64,000 bases of DNA from Tetragonia tetragonoides. Lineage: Eukaryota; Streptophyta; Magnoliopsida; Caryophyllales; Aizoaceae. The position numbers and the translations under genes were made by a program. This document shows positions 24,302 through 38,648 of this stretch, one piece after another (the stretch's first letter is position 1; each line of letters begins with the position of its first letter). The notes under the pieces were generated by a model. It saw only the letters and a list, made by a program, of their open reading frames with translations. It had not been told where the DNA came from and ran no database searches. The DNA lies in the NCBI GenBank assembly GCA_038025085.1, contig CM076147.1:28931001-28995000 (forward strand), given 5' to 3'.

Positions 24302-24712
24302 AGGTGATGTTTAACCTAATTGTGAATAGCTTTTAATTTCCCCCCTATTAATCCTAACAAACTACGCCCTTCACTTCCTCATTATCACCCGCATTTTTAG
24401 TTTCTGAAAAGCTCAAAACATCTCTTAAGATGCCCAAAAGAAGCTCAAAACTACTCCTCCACTTCCTCATCACTCTCATTTTCAGCTTCTAAGAAATTCA
24501 AAATAAGGCGAAAGAAGAAGCTCTAGTTTGATGCTTCTACTTTTAGGTCTCATATGGGATCTTAGGGAGTCCTAGGATATGTTTTTAACCTTTTTAATTA
24601 GGATTTTAAAATAGGGATGAGTAGAAGGTGGAGGGGTTAGTTTGTGAGGGAAAATTAAAAAAAACAAGTATTAAAAGCTACTCATAAATTACGACAAACA
24701 TGCTCTTAGTAG
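24302..24712. mobile_element. probable MITE, GAATAGCTTTTA ends
   Basis: GATGTTTAACCTAATTGTGA plus ATAGCTTTTAAT is mirrored by ATTAAAAGCTACTCATAAAT and ACGACAAACATGC. About 410 bp, AT-rich interior, no reading frame. Confidence 0.5.
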
Positions 24713-26994
24713 TATGAGACTCAACTTTTTCACCCCTATATTCGTATGTAGCTCATATTTAAGAAAAATAAAAATAGACAATATGTATAAGTTGAGTTCA
24801 TGTATGTTCATTTCCACTTAGTTTAGAATAAAGTTTGGTTCGATTCAGTTCAGTAATTTAGTTTTTCTCTCACATATTGTCATTCAGTTTAGTGAATTCA
24901 GTTATGTTTGACGGAAAATACCACACCCTTCATCAAAATCAATTCAATCAAGAGTACTATTCCTACTAGTTTTTTTCTTTACTAAGCTTACAATGACTAG
25001 CCGAATTGATTGACTCTAAAGATAATCAAATTGGAGGGCTCTCCCAATTTGAATTTCCTTCCCAAGCTCCAAAAAAAAAAAACGCTACTTAATTTTTAAG
25101 GTATTTTTTGGTCTTCATTCTTCAAGTCCTCAACCAATGGAAAGGAAAAACGTCACTCGTGACATCATAAATCATGAGTTTTAGCTGGCTTGTATTCATG
25201 GCAGGCCTATTATTCCTCCACCATTCGCCCCCCTTCTTGCCCCCCCAAATAAATTATTTGGTAAAGATCGAAGTCACGAATGACGTAATTTGCTCCCAAG
25301 ATGCATGCTCAGATTGTACTGTTCAAAGTATTCAAATAAGCATGTCAGATTTTTGATTTTCATTAAGATCATGATCAACTGAGGAATGGTCCACATTATT
25401 GTTGATAGTGTTCTTTTTTTGGTAATAATATACTCAGTCTATATTGGAAAAATCTTAGAATTTGTATGTAAAATGCATCGTCATGAAGTATAATTACCTA
25501 TGATCGTTTTACCCAATAATATTGTTTTAACAATTTTGAGCCACATCTGGATTTGGATCCATAGTCCAAATGGTTTGCTATATTTGGCACTGAAAATTTA
25601 AAAATGATTCACCGAAGCGGATCTAATCTTAAGTTCATGGGGGCGGATGCCTCCAACTAAGTTTTGGAAAATTCGAGAGAATTAATTTACCCTTCAATTA
25701 TTGACCCGAATATGGTACTTCAGTCATTGTATAAAGAAATCTATACCTCGCACATAACAAATTTATTTCTTGTTCCACTAGTGGATCACCGAAATCAAAT
25801 TATAGGTGCATGAATGAAAAAACAACATTAGCTACATGCATTTAGAGACAAAAGCCTCATTTATAGATCACATAGTAGGTTAGTAGCTTCTTTTTTTTTA
25901 TTCAAGGGATTATAACCATAATTCTTAGAATGTGTATAGAATAAATCTCGATTGTGTATAATGATCACCTGCAAACCACATACACCACGTAGTTAAAGAG
26001 GGAAATGGTTATATATACTCACAATAGTATTCCACAAATAAAACCAACATTGTGAAAGAATTCTACTCCACAACGTCCAAGAAAACCACAAGAATTCAAA
26101 CATGACTCAAATCTCTACACAAAGATCAAAATATTGGAACACATGCTCGCCACGTGCTCAGGAATGATCTCACAAAATGATGATGAATTAAATCGTAGCG
26201 TACTGAGGTACGAATTGGTCCGCAAAATGACAAAGGTCAAGTGACTTATGAAGTGAATGTTCAATCAATTGAATTTTGCCAATTTTTGTTTATTTTGTTT
26301 TTCATCAACAAACAGTTGACTTTCGACTTAAGAGAAATGAAGACTAAAACTACTCTTAGTAAACTATCAGCCAATCGACTCCGTCCAAACAAAGACTTAA
26401 ACACAGCCAAAACCCCACAAGCCCGACTAAGCGTATAGCCCACTTCTTTTCATCTTTTTATTTTGTCGTTTTTTTTTTTAAGTTGATGTGGTTCATCAAT
26501 TTGGTTACGTCCACAAAGAGAAAGGATATCGAATTTGTATTGATTTAATTCTGGAAGTTTTATATCTCTAGCCAGGATATATCAATAATAAAAAAAAATA
26601 TTTTTTCATCAATTATCATACACGTTGAATTTAAACAAATGGTTGTTGATCACTTACTATTGTAAGTGTCGTTTGGTTATCAATAAATGATAATTTTTAT
26701 TCTCCTCATTTGTTGGCTACGTTAGCGCCCACAAAAGCAAGGTAGTATCTGTTACTCATTATAATGAGAAGCGTTTTCTAAACCTGAAAGACCAACTCAT
26801 TTTCACATGGAGATGGAGTGATCCATATATTTGAGGCTAGTAGTAAGTGAGCCTGAGTAGGTCCATCATCTCGTAGGTCTTGGTAAACATTACCACTTGC
26901 AAGTAGTAGTTAAGATAACACTTTTGAAAGTTAAAAAGCAGTCTGAAATCCCATCAAAGTTGCTATGATATAATTGAATAATGTAATTAAGGAT
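24713..26994. other. gene-free region
   Basis: I see no supported gene. It contains another AGTTCAGT-rich patch ending in a CACACCC-like motif at about 24840-24930, and otherwise AT-rich unique sequence. Confidence 0.45.
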
Positions 26995-27142
26995 GTCTTG
27001 GTTTAGTGGCTAAAACTGAGTTATCGGGTGCATTAGATTTTAAGTTCGAATCTCCTCTTTTTCCGTGTATATATATGTTGTAATGGCTCTTGTACGATTT
27101 TACCTCATTTGAGCCAGTAAATATTTGGAAAAAAAAATTTAA
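26995..27142 (+). mobile_element. SINE-like element
   Basis: GTCTTGGTTTAGTGGCTAAA (A-box-like), AAGTTCGAATCTCC (B box) 45 bp on, and an A9 tail. Short possible TSD (TTGAATAAT / TTTAATAAT). Confidence 0.6.
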
Positions 27143-27349
27143 TAATAGTGTCCTGCACATAGACCTTTCTGAAGCCTAATTTACTGCATTACTTCCCCTG
27201 ATGTAATCACATGTCGAACACCTCATCACTCATCAGCAACTTAATTAAAATCCTAAAACATGAAAATGGACCAAAAGACTTGTATAGCCTGATAAAAGTA
27301 GACATTTTTAAGTTGCCAAACATCTTCCCGTCAAAACTCAATAGATAGA

Positions 27350-27554
27350 ACCCAAGAAGTATTGACTCACTGGTAAACAAAATGCAATTTGTAGACTAGG
27401 TCATGGGTTCAAAACTCCTGGTGAGCACCTACACGAATTATTTCGTAAAATAGCCGAGGCCACGCGTTAGGAGGTGCCCTTTAGCTACGCCCAAAGAGAA
27501 ACTTCTTTGCCAAACCACAAAAAAAAAAAAAAAAAAAAAAAAAAAGAAAAAAAG
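27350..27554 (+). mobile_element. tRNA-derived SINE with poly(A) and TSD
   Basis: A-box-like TGACTCACTGGTAAAC and B-box GGGTTCAAAACTCC, ending in an A-rich tail of over 40 nt. Flanks CTCAATAGATAGA (27337-27349) and CTCAATCGATAGA (27555-27567) match 12/13. Confidence 0.8.
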
Positions 27555-28249
27555 CTCAATCGATAGACAAATCAACAATAAATAAACATGATAGGGTTGC
27601 GATCAACAAATAGAATCAAACAAACATTTACAAAAACACAGTAATTATATTAAAACCGTAATAAGAAATTTACAACAATAATGTTGCTGAATATATCTAG
27701 AGGTACACTTCATGTTAGCGAGACTAAAAAATGACGTCCCTGATATTACCTCCTCATCACAACACAACATTACAACAACCACCACGGCACCACCACTGTC
27801 ACCACCAGTAGCGTCATCCCGCCACAACTGGGGTCTCTGATATAGTATCATTCTTAAGTTCTCATGAATGGTACTCAACACACACCTACCGCTACAACCA
27901 AGAGCTTTTTAGAAACCCCAAAATTACGCTCAAGAAACAATACAATGAGAAGGCTAACAATATTATCTAACCTTCTAACTATAATCAAATGAACTATGCT
28001 GTACACTTTCTATGATCTAACTTCTCAATACGCCATTAAACGTCTCTCCAGCTTCTCGTCCCCCTGTCCTTCCCTTTCTCTCCTTTCTATATTTCTATCA
28101 CCTTTGGCATTTACGAAACCAGGCCTTTGCTCACCTTTGGTGATATCAGGATCGATAATCTACATAGCGTCTACAGAATCCATAAACTATAATCATCAAA
28201 CAACTCTGATGGCTCTTGGCCTGCAGACTGAGCTATTTACAGAACTTGC

Positions 28250-31200
28250 TCATTTCACGGTCCCAAATTTCACAGGGCTCTGAACATGATGCTCAGACTC
28301 TTTACCCTTGGCATTCATTTTCAATTTGTCATTCTCAGCTTCCTTCTCAGCCTTCTTCTTTTCAAACTCAAGCTGCTTGCAGTTCTCATCATGCGCTCGG
28401 ATAAACATCCTTACAAAGTTCGCTAAGGTTGACACGACTGCAACAAAAAGCAAGTCCAAGGGAAAAAAATGAACTACAGGTATACACTAGTAGCCAGAAA
28501 ATAACCAATCTAAAAGTTGGCGAATAGCCATATAATGGAGGTTTTAAAAGTGAAATTTTCCACAGTAACGTATATGCTTGAACTCACTTATTTAATGATT
28601 CTGCATTGTTCTATGGATGCCTTGGGGCAACAATCATCATACAGGATATGTACTTTGAATGCATGAGGGGAGTAGGGGACTTAAGAAGGACTTCTTTTAA
28701 ATAGCTCATGTTCAATATCAAACAGATAACTATTTGCCTTCCACTTCCAAACAGGTGGAAAGATGGGCAATAATGGGAGCGCAACATACCTTGCTCACCC
28801 TATTCAGAGACTGCCTCTTTTCTCCGACATATTTCCAAGATTACCAACTTCATATTTTTTTTAGATCCACAGGTGGATCGAGACAACTAACAGAAGAATT
28901 TTCAAGGAGTTGCTTAGCCACAAATGGTGACTGAATTTGTAGAATCGTGTTTTGTTTTCTATCTTTGGGACTGTGTACCCTACTTCACACCCCATCGGAG
29001 AAATAGAAATAGAAAAAATAAGAAAGAAAGAGGGGAAAAAAGGCAGACTACTTGAGTGGCCCTTTGATAAGATTATCTCCGTCAATACTTTTGAATGGTT
29101 CAGAGAGATAATAATTAGAGCCAATAATTAAATTGAAATAGAAAAAACAAAAGATCAAAACAAAACAAAGAGTGAGTACCTTGTTCAAATGGGCACTTTG
29201 CTGGATCTTCACCAAAATACATTGCCAAAGCATCTGCATTTCTACCCTGAGAACATATAAATATATCAGATAACCGTCAGCAATAGAAAGCAATAAAGTT
29301 GATGGCTAATGTATGGCTTCTTTAGCAGGTTCAGAAGATGGAATAGTTATACACGGTTATTCCAAAGGAAGCAGTTTGCCAGTAAAGGGAACAGCCATTC
29401 AACTATGTCCTAAGGTGTAGCAGTCATGCAGGACCAATCATAATTACTAGATGCTGAAGCCTGGAACCATTTCCATTTATTAGGCAACAAAGTTTTTGAT
29501 ACTACCCTAATCTCATAGCTACTCGCCCATCAACGTGAAAGAAATCTCATAGCAATATGATAGTATAGACATACCACGGTAGAATAGAGTGAAGCCAAAG
29601 ACCTTACTTCCCCTTCCGCATAAGCAAGAAACTGCTTCAAAATCTGATCATGTTCATATAAAAAGAACGACATTAGAAGGAAAAGATTTAGGCCATAATC
29701 TTCTAATGTCTATATTGAGCAATCATTTTATCCTCAAAGGGGAGCAGTAAAATCATGCCGCCAGCAGGCCAACAGTAGGCATTGAGGGAATTATCGAATA
29801 GCAATCAAAACCCAAGATTATTTACCCTCTGGAAGACACTATAACTCCGTTTGAAACTTCAACAATCAACATTGTAGGAGAACATTAAATTACTTCATTG
29901 AAACTGTATCATAGCATCCACTGTTGAACGACTTGGAGTTAGGACTAAATGATGAATCCTTCACAGCCCAATATGCATGACAATGTCTGTGAACGTGTCC
30001 TTATATCTAGTAACTTTCCATGTAAGTTGTAACAGAGAAATATTTCATTAGGCAGATTGTAGAAGTTAAGCATATATTTCTGTACCAGAGAGTCAGACGA
30101 ATGGCTTGAAATCAAAAGCATACAAATTTCACAACTTTTTTTATTGAGAACTTGCTTACCCAATTACTAACAAAAATTCACATACTTCACTTGGGCTATC
30201 AGTCTACTGAATGTTTGCTGGGAATGAACAGGCAAACAGCCAATCAAATTCATTCCACATTGTAAGCTACTGGGGGCCCTTATGGGAGATGGCTAGATGC
30301 AGTGACTGCACAATTTTGATTGATCCCAACTGAGTAGCCCAGTAACCTTCTCGACCACCACTCTACTGTAGAATGGCTATTGGCTATTGACTAGTGACAG
30401 TGAGGACAAGGTTAGCTCCCTTCATTCACAAAACAATGCTGAATCTCATAGGCAATGGCTTAGACCAATAAGGGAGCTGCAATTTACTCTCCTCTCCGTC
30501 GTTTACGAGAGAAAACTGAGACTCGTCCATCCAGCCACGTCATCAAATTGCCAGAATGACACAACTCTCCATCCTTAACCAAACCAAACCTCTTCCCGAA
30601 ATGATAAACAAGAGCACATTGACAAGAAGACCACTCCTAGTCTTGAAAAACACCTCATATATACAGCCTCAAAATGTTCAGATCATGAATGATTAGGGAA
30701 AGGTTGTTTCAACTTTCAAGGTACTGTGATAAAAACTAATCGAGCAAAGCATGAAAGGAAGCTTTCAAGATCTCAAGGAGCAGTCACGGGCAAAAGGAAG
30801 ATAGCGATACACAATTAACGAATAACATAGCATACCTAATTATCAAAAAAAATAATAACATAGCATACCTTGTAAAAGTTTTCTGAAATAGGGCCATCAT
30901 TTCCTGAGGCAGTCAGTTCCTGAACAACTTTTTCTAGCCCTTTGCTAATAGCTTGCATTTCCTCAGCCAAGAATTTCAGTTGTATCTGCACAGCACAAGG
31001 TAATCGAATTCCATATATAAGAAGATATAGAATGAGTAAAGATGAATTATTTGGAGCATTATACACTAAAGAAAAAGAAGACGATGACAAAAAAGCAGTG
31101 TGGATCGTGCTGCAGGCAGGGTTGATTGGAATGTTGCAGTGGAGAAAATAAGATTAATTTCTATTCCATTTATTTAGTTTCAATTTTCTTCTCTCTAGGC

Positions 31201-34200
31201 ATGATCAGAAGCAGCTTACCTAGTGTCTTAACTTTTATCCTATACTTGATAGTCTAGATCTCAGTGTACTAGTATGAAAAAATGCCACATATAATACGGC
31301 ATTCACGATTTATCATAAGCATTCATTCATCAACAAAATCTGAGTGTTTGATGCATATCCTGGGCGTTCCATAAACCCCAAAATTGGAAATTTTCAAACA
31401 AGACCTAGAACCTTGAAATTTGAAATTCCTCTCTCCTCCTTTCTCAACATCAATAATTTAACACAAAGCACCAACATGCTAGGTGTGGGAGGCCTTTTGC
31501 TTAATTGAAATTTGGCATCTCCGATCCAATTCACAAACACAGCCTAAATTCATATATTGGGAGGAGTAGATGGACGAATGGGAGCATGACCAAATCCAGG
31601 TTTGCCCCAGTTATGATTGAGAGGAACAGATAGGTTGCATACCATGAATGTACGCCAAGCTTATATTCTTTTGAGGCGTGGGGAAAGGGGAGTGAGGGTA
31701 GCAGTGTAGAGGGGTAATGGACACTCATAACTGAACTACGAGTGAAGCCAAGGTTGGCCATCCTTAAAATGCTTAATTCCTAGGAGCTCCATCACTTCCT
31801 TTTCTCCCCTCACATCCTAGTATTTTGATGTACAAGACCAACTTCAATAAAGCATGCCAAAGCATAAAAACATTTACAGAATGTCCCATAGCATAGTACG
31901 TAAGGTTCTGTACAAAGATGCATAGAATAAGGTTAATGAAGCACAAATATGAAGATAAAATTAGAGGGTGGGGCATTAAGTTTCACTTCCTTGCAAATTA
32001 GACAATTCTTGAAATATATGATGATTGCTTTACAAGAAGGCTTCACTACCTTTGTTGACCCCTCCAAATTGGGCAGGTCTTTTGGAAAATCTAAAAGCTC
32101 AGGTAGTTTTTCAGCAAGAACCTGTAATTTACAAGAAGAAATAGATAACTTAAGAATCATTGATCATCTTCCTGAAAATGAAATGTATGAAGGCATCCCT
32201 CTTCAAGTGCCTGTCACACCAACAAAACATACGATAGATCTGTACTGACATCTGTGGCAAACTGTTGCAAGCCTCAATACTTTTATTATCGATTCACAAT
32301 ACTTACTAGGAAGCAGAAGATAAAGAAACTAGTACTCTCACTGAAGTAACTGCCAATCATACTAGTGAAGACCAACAAGGCACTACGGACGGGAAGAGAA
32401 TATGTTGCATTCATTCACATAATTGCCATGTTTTCTACGCTACAGTCTGAGATCAGTACTCAGTACACTTAACTCATTAGAAGATTGAGGGTTGCAAGCA
32501 CTTAGCTCGGCGAACATCTAACCTTGCAAAGGTAATGCATGAGAGTCATCTTGTTGTTTCGAGCTCTAGTATCTGTCAATTTTAGTAGGCTATCCAGTCG
32601 AAATCCAACAGCAGAGCCTACAGGCAAGATATTTATTAAGTTATTGCATATATGCACATGAGTTTTTGTTTTTGGATAAGAAAAAAATAATATACTGAGA
32701 GACAGATATTCCTCTCACAGGCAAGATAATGGGTATTTCAGTAAATTAAGGAGAAGAAATCTCACCATGAAGTTAAAAAGGTACCTATTAAAGGGATACA
32801 TAAATGGAGAACTTATAATGCATATGAAAATAAGACAGATGCTAAAAGGAAGTTACAAGAAATCATTTTACCTCGAGCAGTTCCATGGTTCAATGCATTG
32901 CCCAAAGACAGAATTGTTTGCATAATTCTTTTCAGCTTCGCTGAAGTTCTAATCTGAAAATGAGAAGAGATGCACAAGCATGTCATTTATGGCAGATGCA
33001 GTCTAACGAAAGCAATTGAAGGAAGAAATCAGGATTCAGGAATCAAGAAGAATTACTTGCCTCTTCTGATGCAGAATTAACTATATTTAAATTCTTTCTA
33101 AGGTCAGACAGCTGAACAGAAAAAGGGAAAAGAAAATAATTAAACTTAACTGCAGTATGTATACATAGTTCACAGAGCTAGAAGGTCATATAAAGAGACA
33201 AAATTAACCAACCTGGGAATAGAACTGCATTTTAAATGAAAAGACTCTTAGCTTTGACTCCACCCGTGGCACTTTCATCAACTCTAAGAAGAACTATCAC
33301 AAAATAAAAAAATAAAAAAACATAACTGTTAGGATTTCAGTTTGAACCGTTAAATGATTGAAACCACACTATATATCTAAGCAACACATTAAGATTAGTA
33401 CGATTTGCTTAATCTAGAACTCCATTGATCAACTAAGACCGACAATCCAAGAGGATCTCAATTCTTTTGGTTTCTTTCAGCATTTAGTGTTTTTGCAAAT
33501 CAACAGAAGCCGTAAAATGGAGGTTTTACGTACCTGTTCACATTTCCCTAAACTCTCCTTATCGCCCTTGTATCCCTGACCATAAAAGCATATCAGTCAA
33601 GGACTTAAAAGGTAAAACCCTTGCAATGGAAAATAATTGGGTATGATTTATGAAGATCAAGAGCATGGAGATAATTCCAAAATCAAAAGAACGACCCTCT
33701 AATCTATTACCTTCAATTGCTCCATTTCTTCTTTTGTAGGACAGAACTTTATTAGGTTTTCAACCTGATCAACATCCAAAGCCGAATCATCCAAGACAAG
33801 TACTAAGTTCTGCATCACAGTTGATAATTTGATATGTAAGAAAATTATAAAGGTGAAGACCCTCAACCTTATCATAAAATTTCTCAAAGGTGCGCCTATC
33901 AGCAAGTACAGTACTCATTACAAGTCTTATCCCGTAAAACAGAATTCAAGGTAACTAAAATTTAACTTGCTGAAAGCATCATGCTTTCGGCCTTACCATT
34001 AGATCAGGCAAAGGAATTTTAACTTTTGAAAGCATTATCTCACAATTGTATGCTCGCCTGAGATCAATCTGCAGTCAGACCATGCAGAAACATCAAATCA
34101 CATATGAATACATAATTACTGTTCAGAAGGCCAAAGACCAAAAGCATAATATTAAGCACTCAATGAATCATGAACAACTTGGCAAATTATTACACTGCTT

Positions 34201-37200
34201 ACTAAAAAGAAGAGGGGTACCCTAGGAAAAATCCAAGAAGTCAGGCATTATGATTCAACAAGTTCCATTAACTTCTCCATTATAGATCTAACATGCGTGT
34301 TCATTTCCATAGAGATGTACCTTAAGTGCAACATGCATCAAAATTTACCAGTCCAACTTGAATGTTTGTTTCAGTTTTTAATCCATGCCATGATTGTATG
34401 ATGAACATGAGACACAACTAGAAGAGAATTAAATCCAGTTGCCAACCACTAAAACCAGTGATTGACAACCCTGAAAACGCCTAGTACTTATTCATCAAAT
34501 ATATTCCCCCATCTTGGAAGCTCTTATGTAGATAGACAAGGTCAAACATAGGAGGGTAGCAGCAAATTTACTGAGGGGTACAGGTGATATATTCATATAT
34601 CAACCAGCAAATTACCAGCTGAACTTTATCGGATTTAGGTCCTGAAGCACGACGACTCGATTTCCCTTCTGTACCCCCCTTCTCTGAATTTGGAACAGAC
34701 GCTGCAAAGAGATTTTCAAGTTCGGACAAATCAAACTCCGGCGCTCTGCAAAATAGTCAAAACGGAAGTATAAAAAAATGTTCAGGATACTCTCTCTAAC
34801 AAAAATGGCTCAATCATCAACGGGCAAGCTAGATAGTTACTTGGAAGCCTCATCAGATTTCTGAGCCTCTGCCCATAAGCTACCTTGCATAACCCTTGTT
34901 ATTTTCAACCAATGATATGGCTTCAGATTAGCCTTTTTCGATTGACCCTGATTTCTTGGAGTAAGACGAGGAAGGACCCGTCCCTTTGGTCCAAGGGGTC
35001 CAGGGGGCGGAGGAACAGGTCCATTACCACCACCAGTTTGAGATTGTTGAGAGGAACCATTAGCTTTTGTCAGCCCTTTGCCAAAAGGAGCCGGTGGAGG
35101 TGGCACTGGTGGAGCTTTAGGGGAACCTGTGGACCCCAAACCTTTAGATGCAATTTTAGGAGGAGGGGGTGGTGGAGGCGCTGAAGATGGCACACTATGA
35201 CTTGATGCAGAAACAGGCAATTTTGGAGGTGGTGGAGGAGGGGGAGCTTTGACGACTCCACGTTTTGTAGAAGCAGTTAAAAGAGAATCTGTGCCTAATG
35301 AAAGATTCTGAGGGAGAGGAGGTGGAGGTGGAGTGTTAGACAATGAGCTCCTAGCATTAGAAGATGGTGACTGATTGAAAGGAGGGGGAGGGGGAGGGGC
35401 TGACAATGTGTTCCCAGCATTCGGAGATGGAGATCGTCCAAAAGAGGGAGGAGGAGGAGGAGGTGGAGGTGGGGGTGTTAATGTTGTCTTGGTAGTCAAA
35501 GGTGGAGTCTGTCTAAAAGGGGGAGGAGGGGGAGGGGGAGGAGGAGGAGTCTGTTTAAAAGGGGGAGAAGGGGGAGGCGGAGGAGGAGGAGGAGGGGCTG
35601 ACAACGTATTTCTTCTACTTGGAGATGAAGACTGTGTGAATGGGGGAGGGGGAGGGGGAGGCGGAGGGGCAACCAATGGCTTCCTTGCAATCGAAGATGG
35701 AGACTGAGGGGTAGGGTGAATAGAGGGCTCCAAATGAGACTTTCCAGAAGAGGGTGTTTCAGTATGAATAGCAGTATCATTTTCTGATTCTAAGGTTGAT
35801 ACCTGTGAAGGTGGTGGTGAAGGTGGAATTTTACAAGGTTTTCCTATTATAGGAATCTCTACATCCTGTGATGCAGTATGTGCATATGGAAGAGGGGGTG
35901 GAGGTGGAGGTGGCTGAGGTGTTGGTGGTGGAGGCAGTGCAGAAGATGAGAGAGCATTCTGTTGTGCGAGTTTAGGTCCATCTGAAACAGAAGACACTGA
36001 CGTAGCTGAGGGTTGTGGAGATACTTCCACTAGATGAGCAACAGCATCAGTGTTATATGTGTCATGGTCATGCAAAAGTGCGGTGATCCCAAGTGAAGAA
36101 GGTAAACTTTGAAACCTTTGCATAGGCTTTGGTGAAGCTTGCAAGGAATTGCTATATGAGCCAGAATTCGAACGAGAAGATCGTAATATACGTGGGGATA
36201 TGATCTTCGATTGACTAGGCTGTTGAAGAGCAGGAGCAACATCCTCCGGCTGAGCCTTCTTCGCATTCATATTGGCATCTAGAAAAGGTCCAGAAGAGGA
36301 AGTTGATTGCTTCTCCAAGAGCATGGATGCAGAAGGCATTGTGTTGTCTAATATCTCTGAGCTCTCCTCCTTGAGTTGTTGAGGAGTTGATACCACGAAA
36401 CTGCTGGATTCAGCTGTCAGTCTAGCGGTCTCCGGTTTTTCTAGGGCGATACTTGAAGCATTTTGTTCGTGGTTAGCAGTCTTCCGGCCAAATAAATCTG
36501 TATCTAGGATTGCCTCTGGAGAATGCTCATATTGCTTCTCTAAAGCCTCGCATGAGAGACTCTTGATGCTATTTTCCAACAACTGTAATTTCAGCTTCTT
36601 TTCAAAATTTCCAGAACTAGATGCTTCAAGACTGCCTGTTTCTGCTTTCTGACGGGAAGAATTTTCCAATTTTTCTTTGAGTATTGTTGATGCGGTTATT
36701 TGCTGAAGGACGTTCAGTGCTACATCTGTCTTTGAATCCGTCCAGTCCACACTGCTGAACATCTCTTGCACCTTCGCAAATGCTTCAACAGGAAGGCCTT
36801 CTTTCTCCTCAGTAACAGACATATCAACTGGGGCATCAGAGGTTCCAGTATCCATCTCTGAAAAAAGAACCTTCGTGCAAGAAGAAAAAGAAAATAAGTT
36901 CTAGATTCCTTGATTTACGCTATGCACAGAATGAATGTCAAACAGAATGAGAACAAACTCATTGGGGGATAGTATCATGAAGGAAGCAAACCCATAAATT
37001 AGGGTAAAGGAGAGCACACATAGATGGTAAGGTGAGCACCTCAGTTCTGAAGTCCTTTGGAAACTGATCCTTGCCATTCCATAGGGTGTCGATCTCATCA
37101 CGGTTAAGCATCAGAATATTCGATCTGATAAAGGATGTACTAAACATGACCCTAAACATCATTACTTCACGTTCCAAATCATCATCCAAGCTTATACACT

Positions 37201-38610
37201 CAAGCACCACATCTCCTTGAACATGGCAATGAACATCAATCTTGACCAATTCACATTCTGCCTGAAAATGAATAGCGATATTGAGAAGAAGCAGTGAGAC
37301 AGCAAACGAACTTGTCCGTTAATCATAGTACACGATAGCATATAAAGAAAGACTTCTTCACTTTGGTATCTAGCATCAGGAATATATGCTTCCATATATA
37401 AGGGTAATACAGAAGCATTTTTGACAATAGAACATGATGAAGAAGACTGCAAAAAGTTATGCGAGTCTGCGAGACCATCTCACTGTATGACAGAAGGTCA
37501 CTTTTCAGAGAAACCAGGATCACTTGTATAAAAAGTGAGCCCTGTTTCTATAAAATTACACAAGAATTGCTCCAAGACGACATTAAAGTACCAATTTCAG
37601 CTCATTCAGGGCAACAAATATCGAGATAGAAAATACAACAGAATGGCGTTAACAAATAAATCTGGAGCCACCTCACCTGCTTGCAGTGTCGAACAAATCT
37701 ACTCCTTTTTGGGGTTGAAAATAACACTTTAGGAGTCCGGTCAGCAGAATGGAAAGGATCCTGTCCATATATTCTAAGAATAGGCCGGCAACCCCCTTCA
37801 CCGTCCATATTAGGGATGATTCTAAGAATTATGCAATCCAGAGTCAAGGCTCTATCCTGAGGAGGCCATTCTGAGCCCAAGTTCCTCCTTGAGACATATT
37901 GAAGATATCGCAACTGTGAGGGCACTGGATTTAATGGAGACATCAACTGCAAAAGCTCGCGAGGGGCTTGTTTATGGATCATATCCAGTGTCTTCTGCTC
38001 CCCACTGTAAAGCTCTCTATAAGTTAAGAGTGCAGCTAACATGAAAGCCAAAATTGGCCACCCACCTCGCTCACAATGCATTAACAGCACATTATTAGAA
38101 CCAAGTAGGAGCCAACTTTCACCAGATCTTAAGCAATGGTGGATCATCTCCATTGTGAGCAACGGACAGCCTTCATATTGCCGAGGATAGTCTATTACAG
38201 TCATGTCATACTCTGACAGTATATCAGCAAGCTGGCTTTGATTTTCTCCCCCACGAAAGTTGAACACCATGAATGAAGCATCAGGTAAATGACCACGAAG
38301 TTGACCAACAATTCCACTTATGTAGGCTCTATAATTTTCATCCTCCACCACATCGGTTGTAAAGCAGCAATCAAAAACTGTTCAGAGACAGATTGCCATC
38401 AATAGCTACAACAGCTGAAAGAATCAAGTGCACATGCCAATGCATCTCTGAAGCAACCGAATGCCATCAGAAGATATATGTAAAAGATATTAAGTGACAA
38501 CATTATACGTAACAAGCATTTGAGGATGAAACATGAAAGGATAAAGGACAAGAAAGTCAATGCGCTGAACGTCATTCAATCTGAGGTGCTTAAGAGAAAA
38601 TTCAAGAACA

Positions 38611-38648
<38 letters not shown>

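Noticed and set aside
27645..28283. Frames near the 3' end of the formin
   Set aside because: Low-complexity (CACCAC) sequence and probable 3' UTR; no start context or homology visible.
33534..33575. 42-bp exon 8 of the formin as a false exon
   Set aside because: Rejected as false at first because of its size, then kept: it has AG/GT borders, is in phase, and its GYKGDKESLGKCEQ is the conserved FH2 segment before FFLELMKVPRVE.
35375..35707. Glycine-rich frame on the plus strand
   Set aside because: It is the antisense of the formin FH1 polyproline region; Gly codons are the complement of Pro codons.
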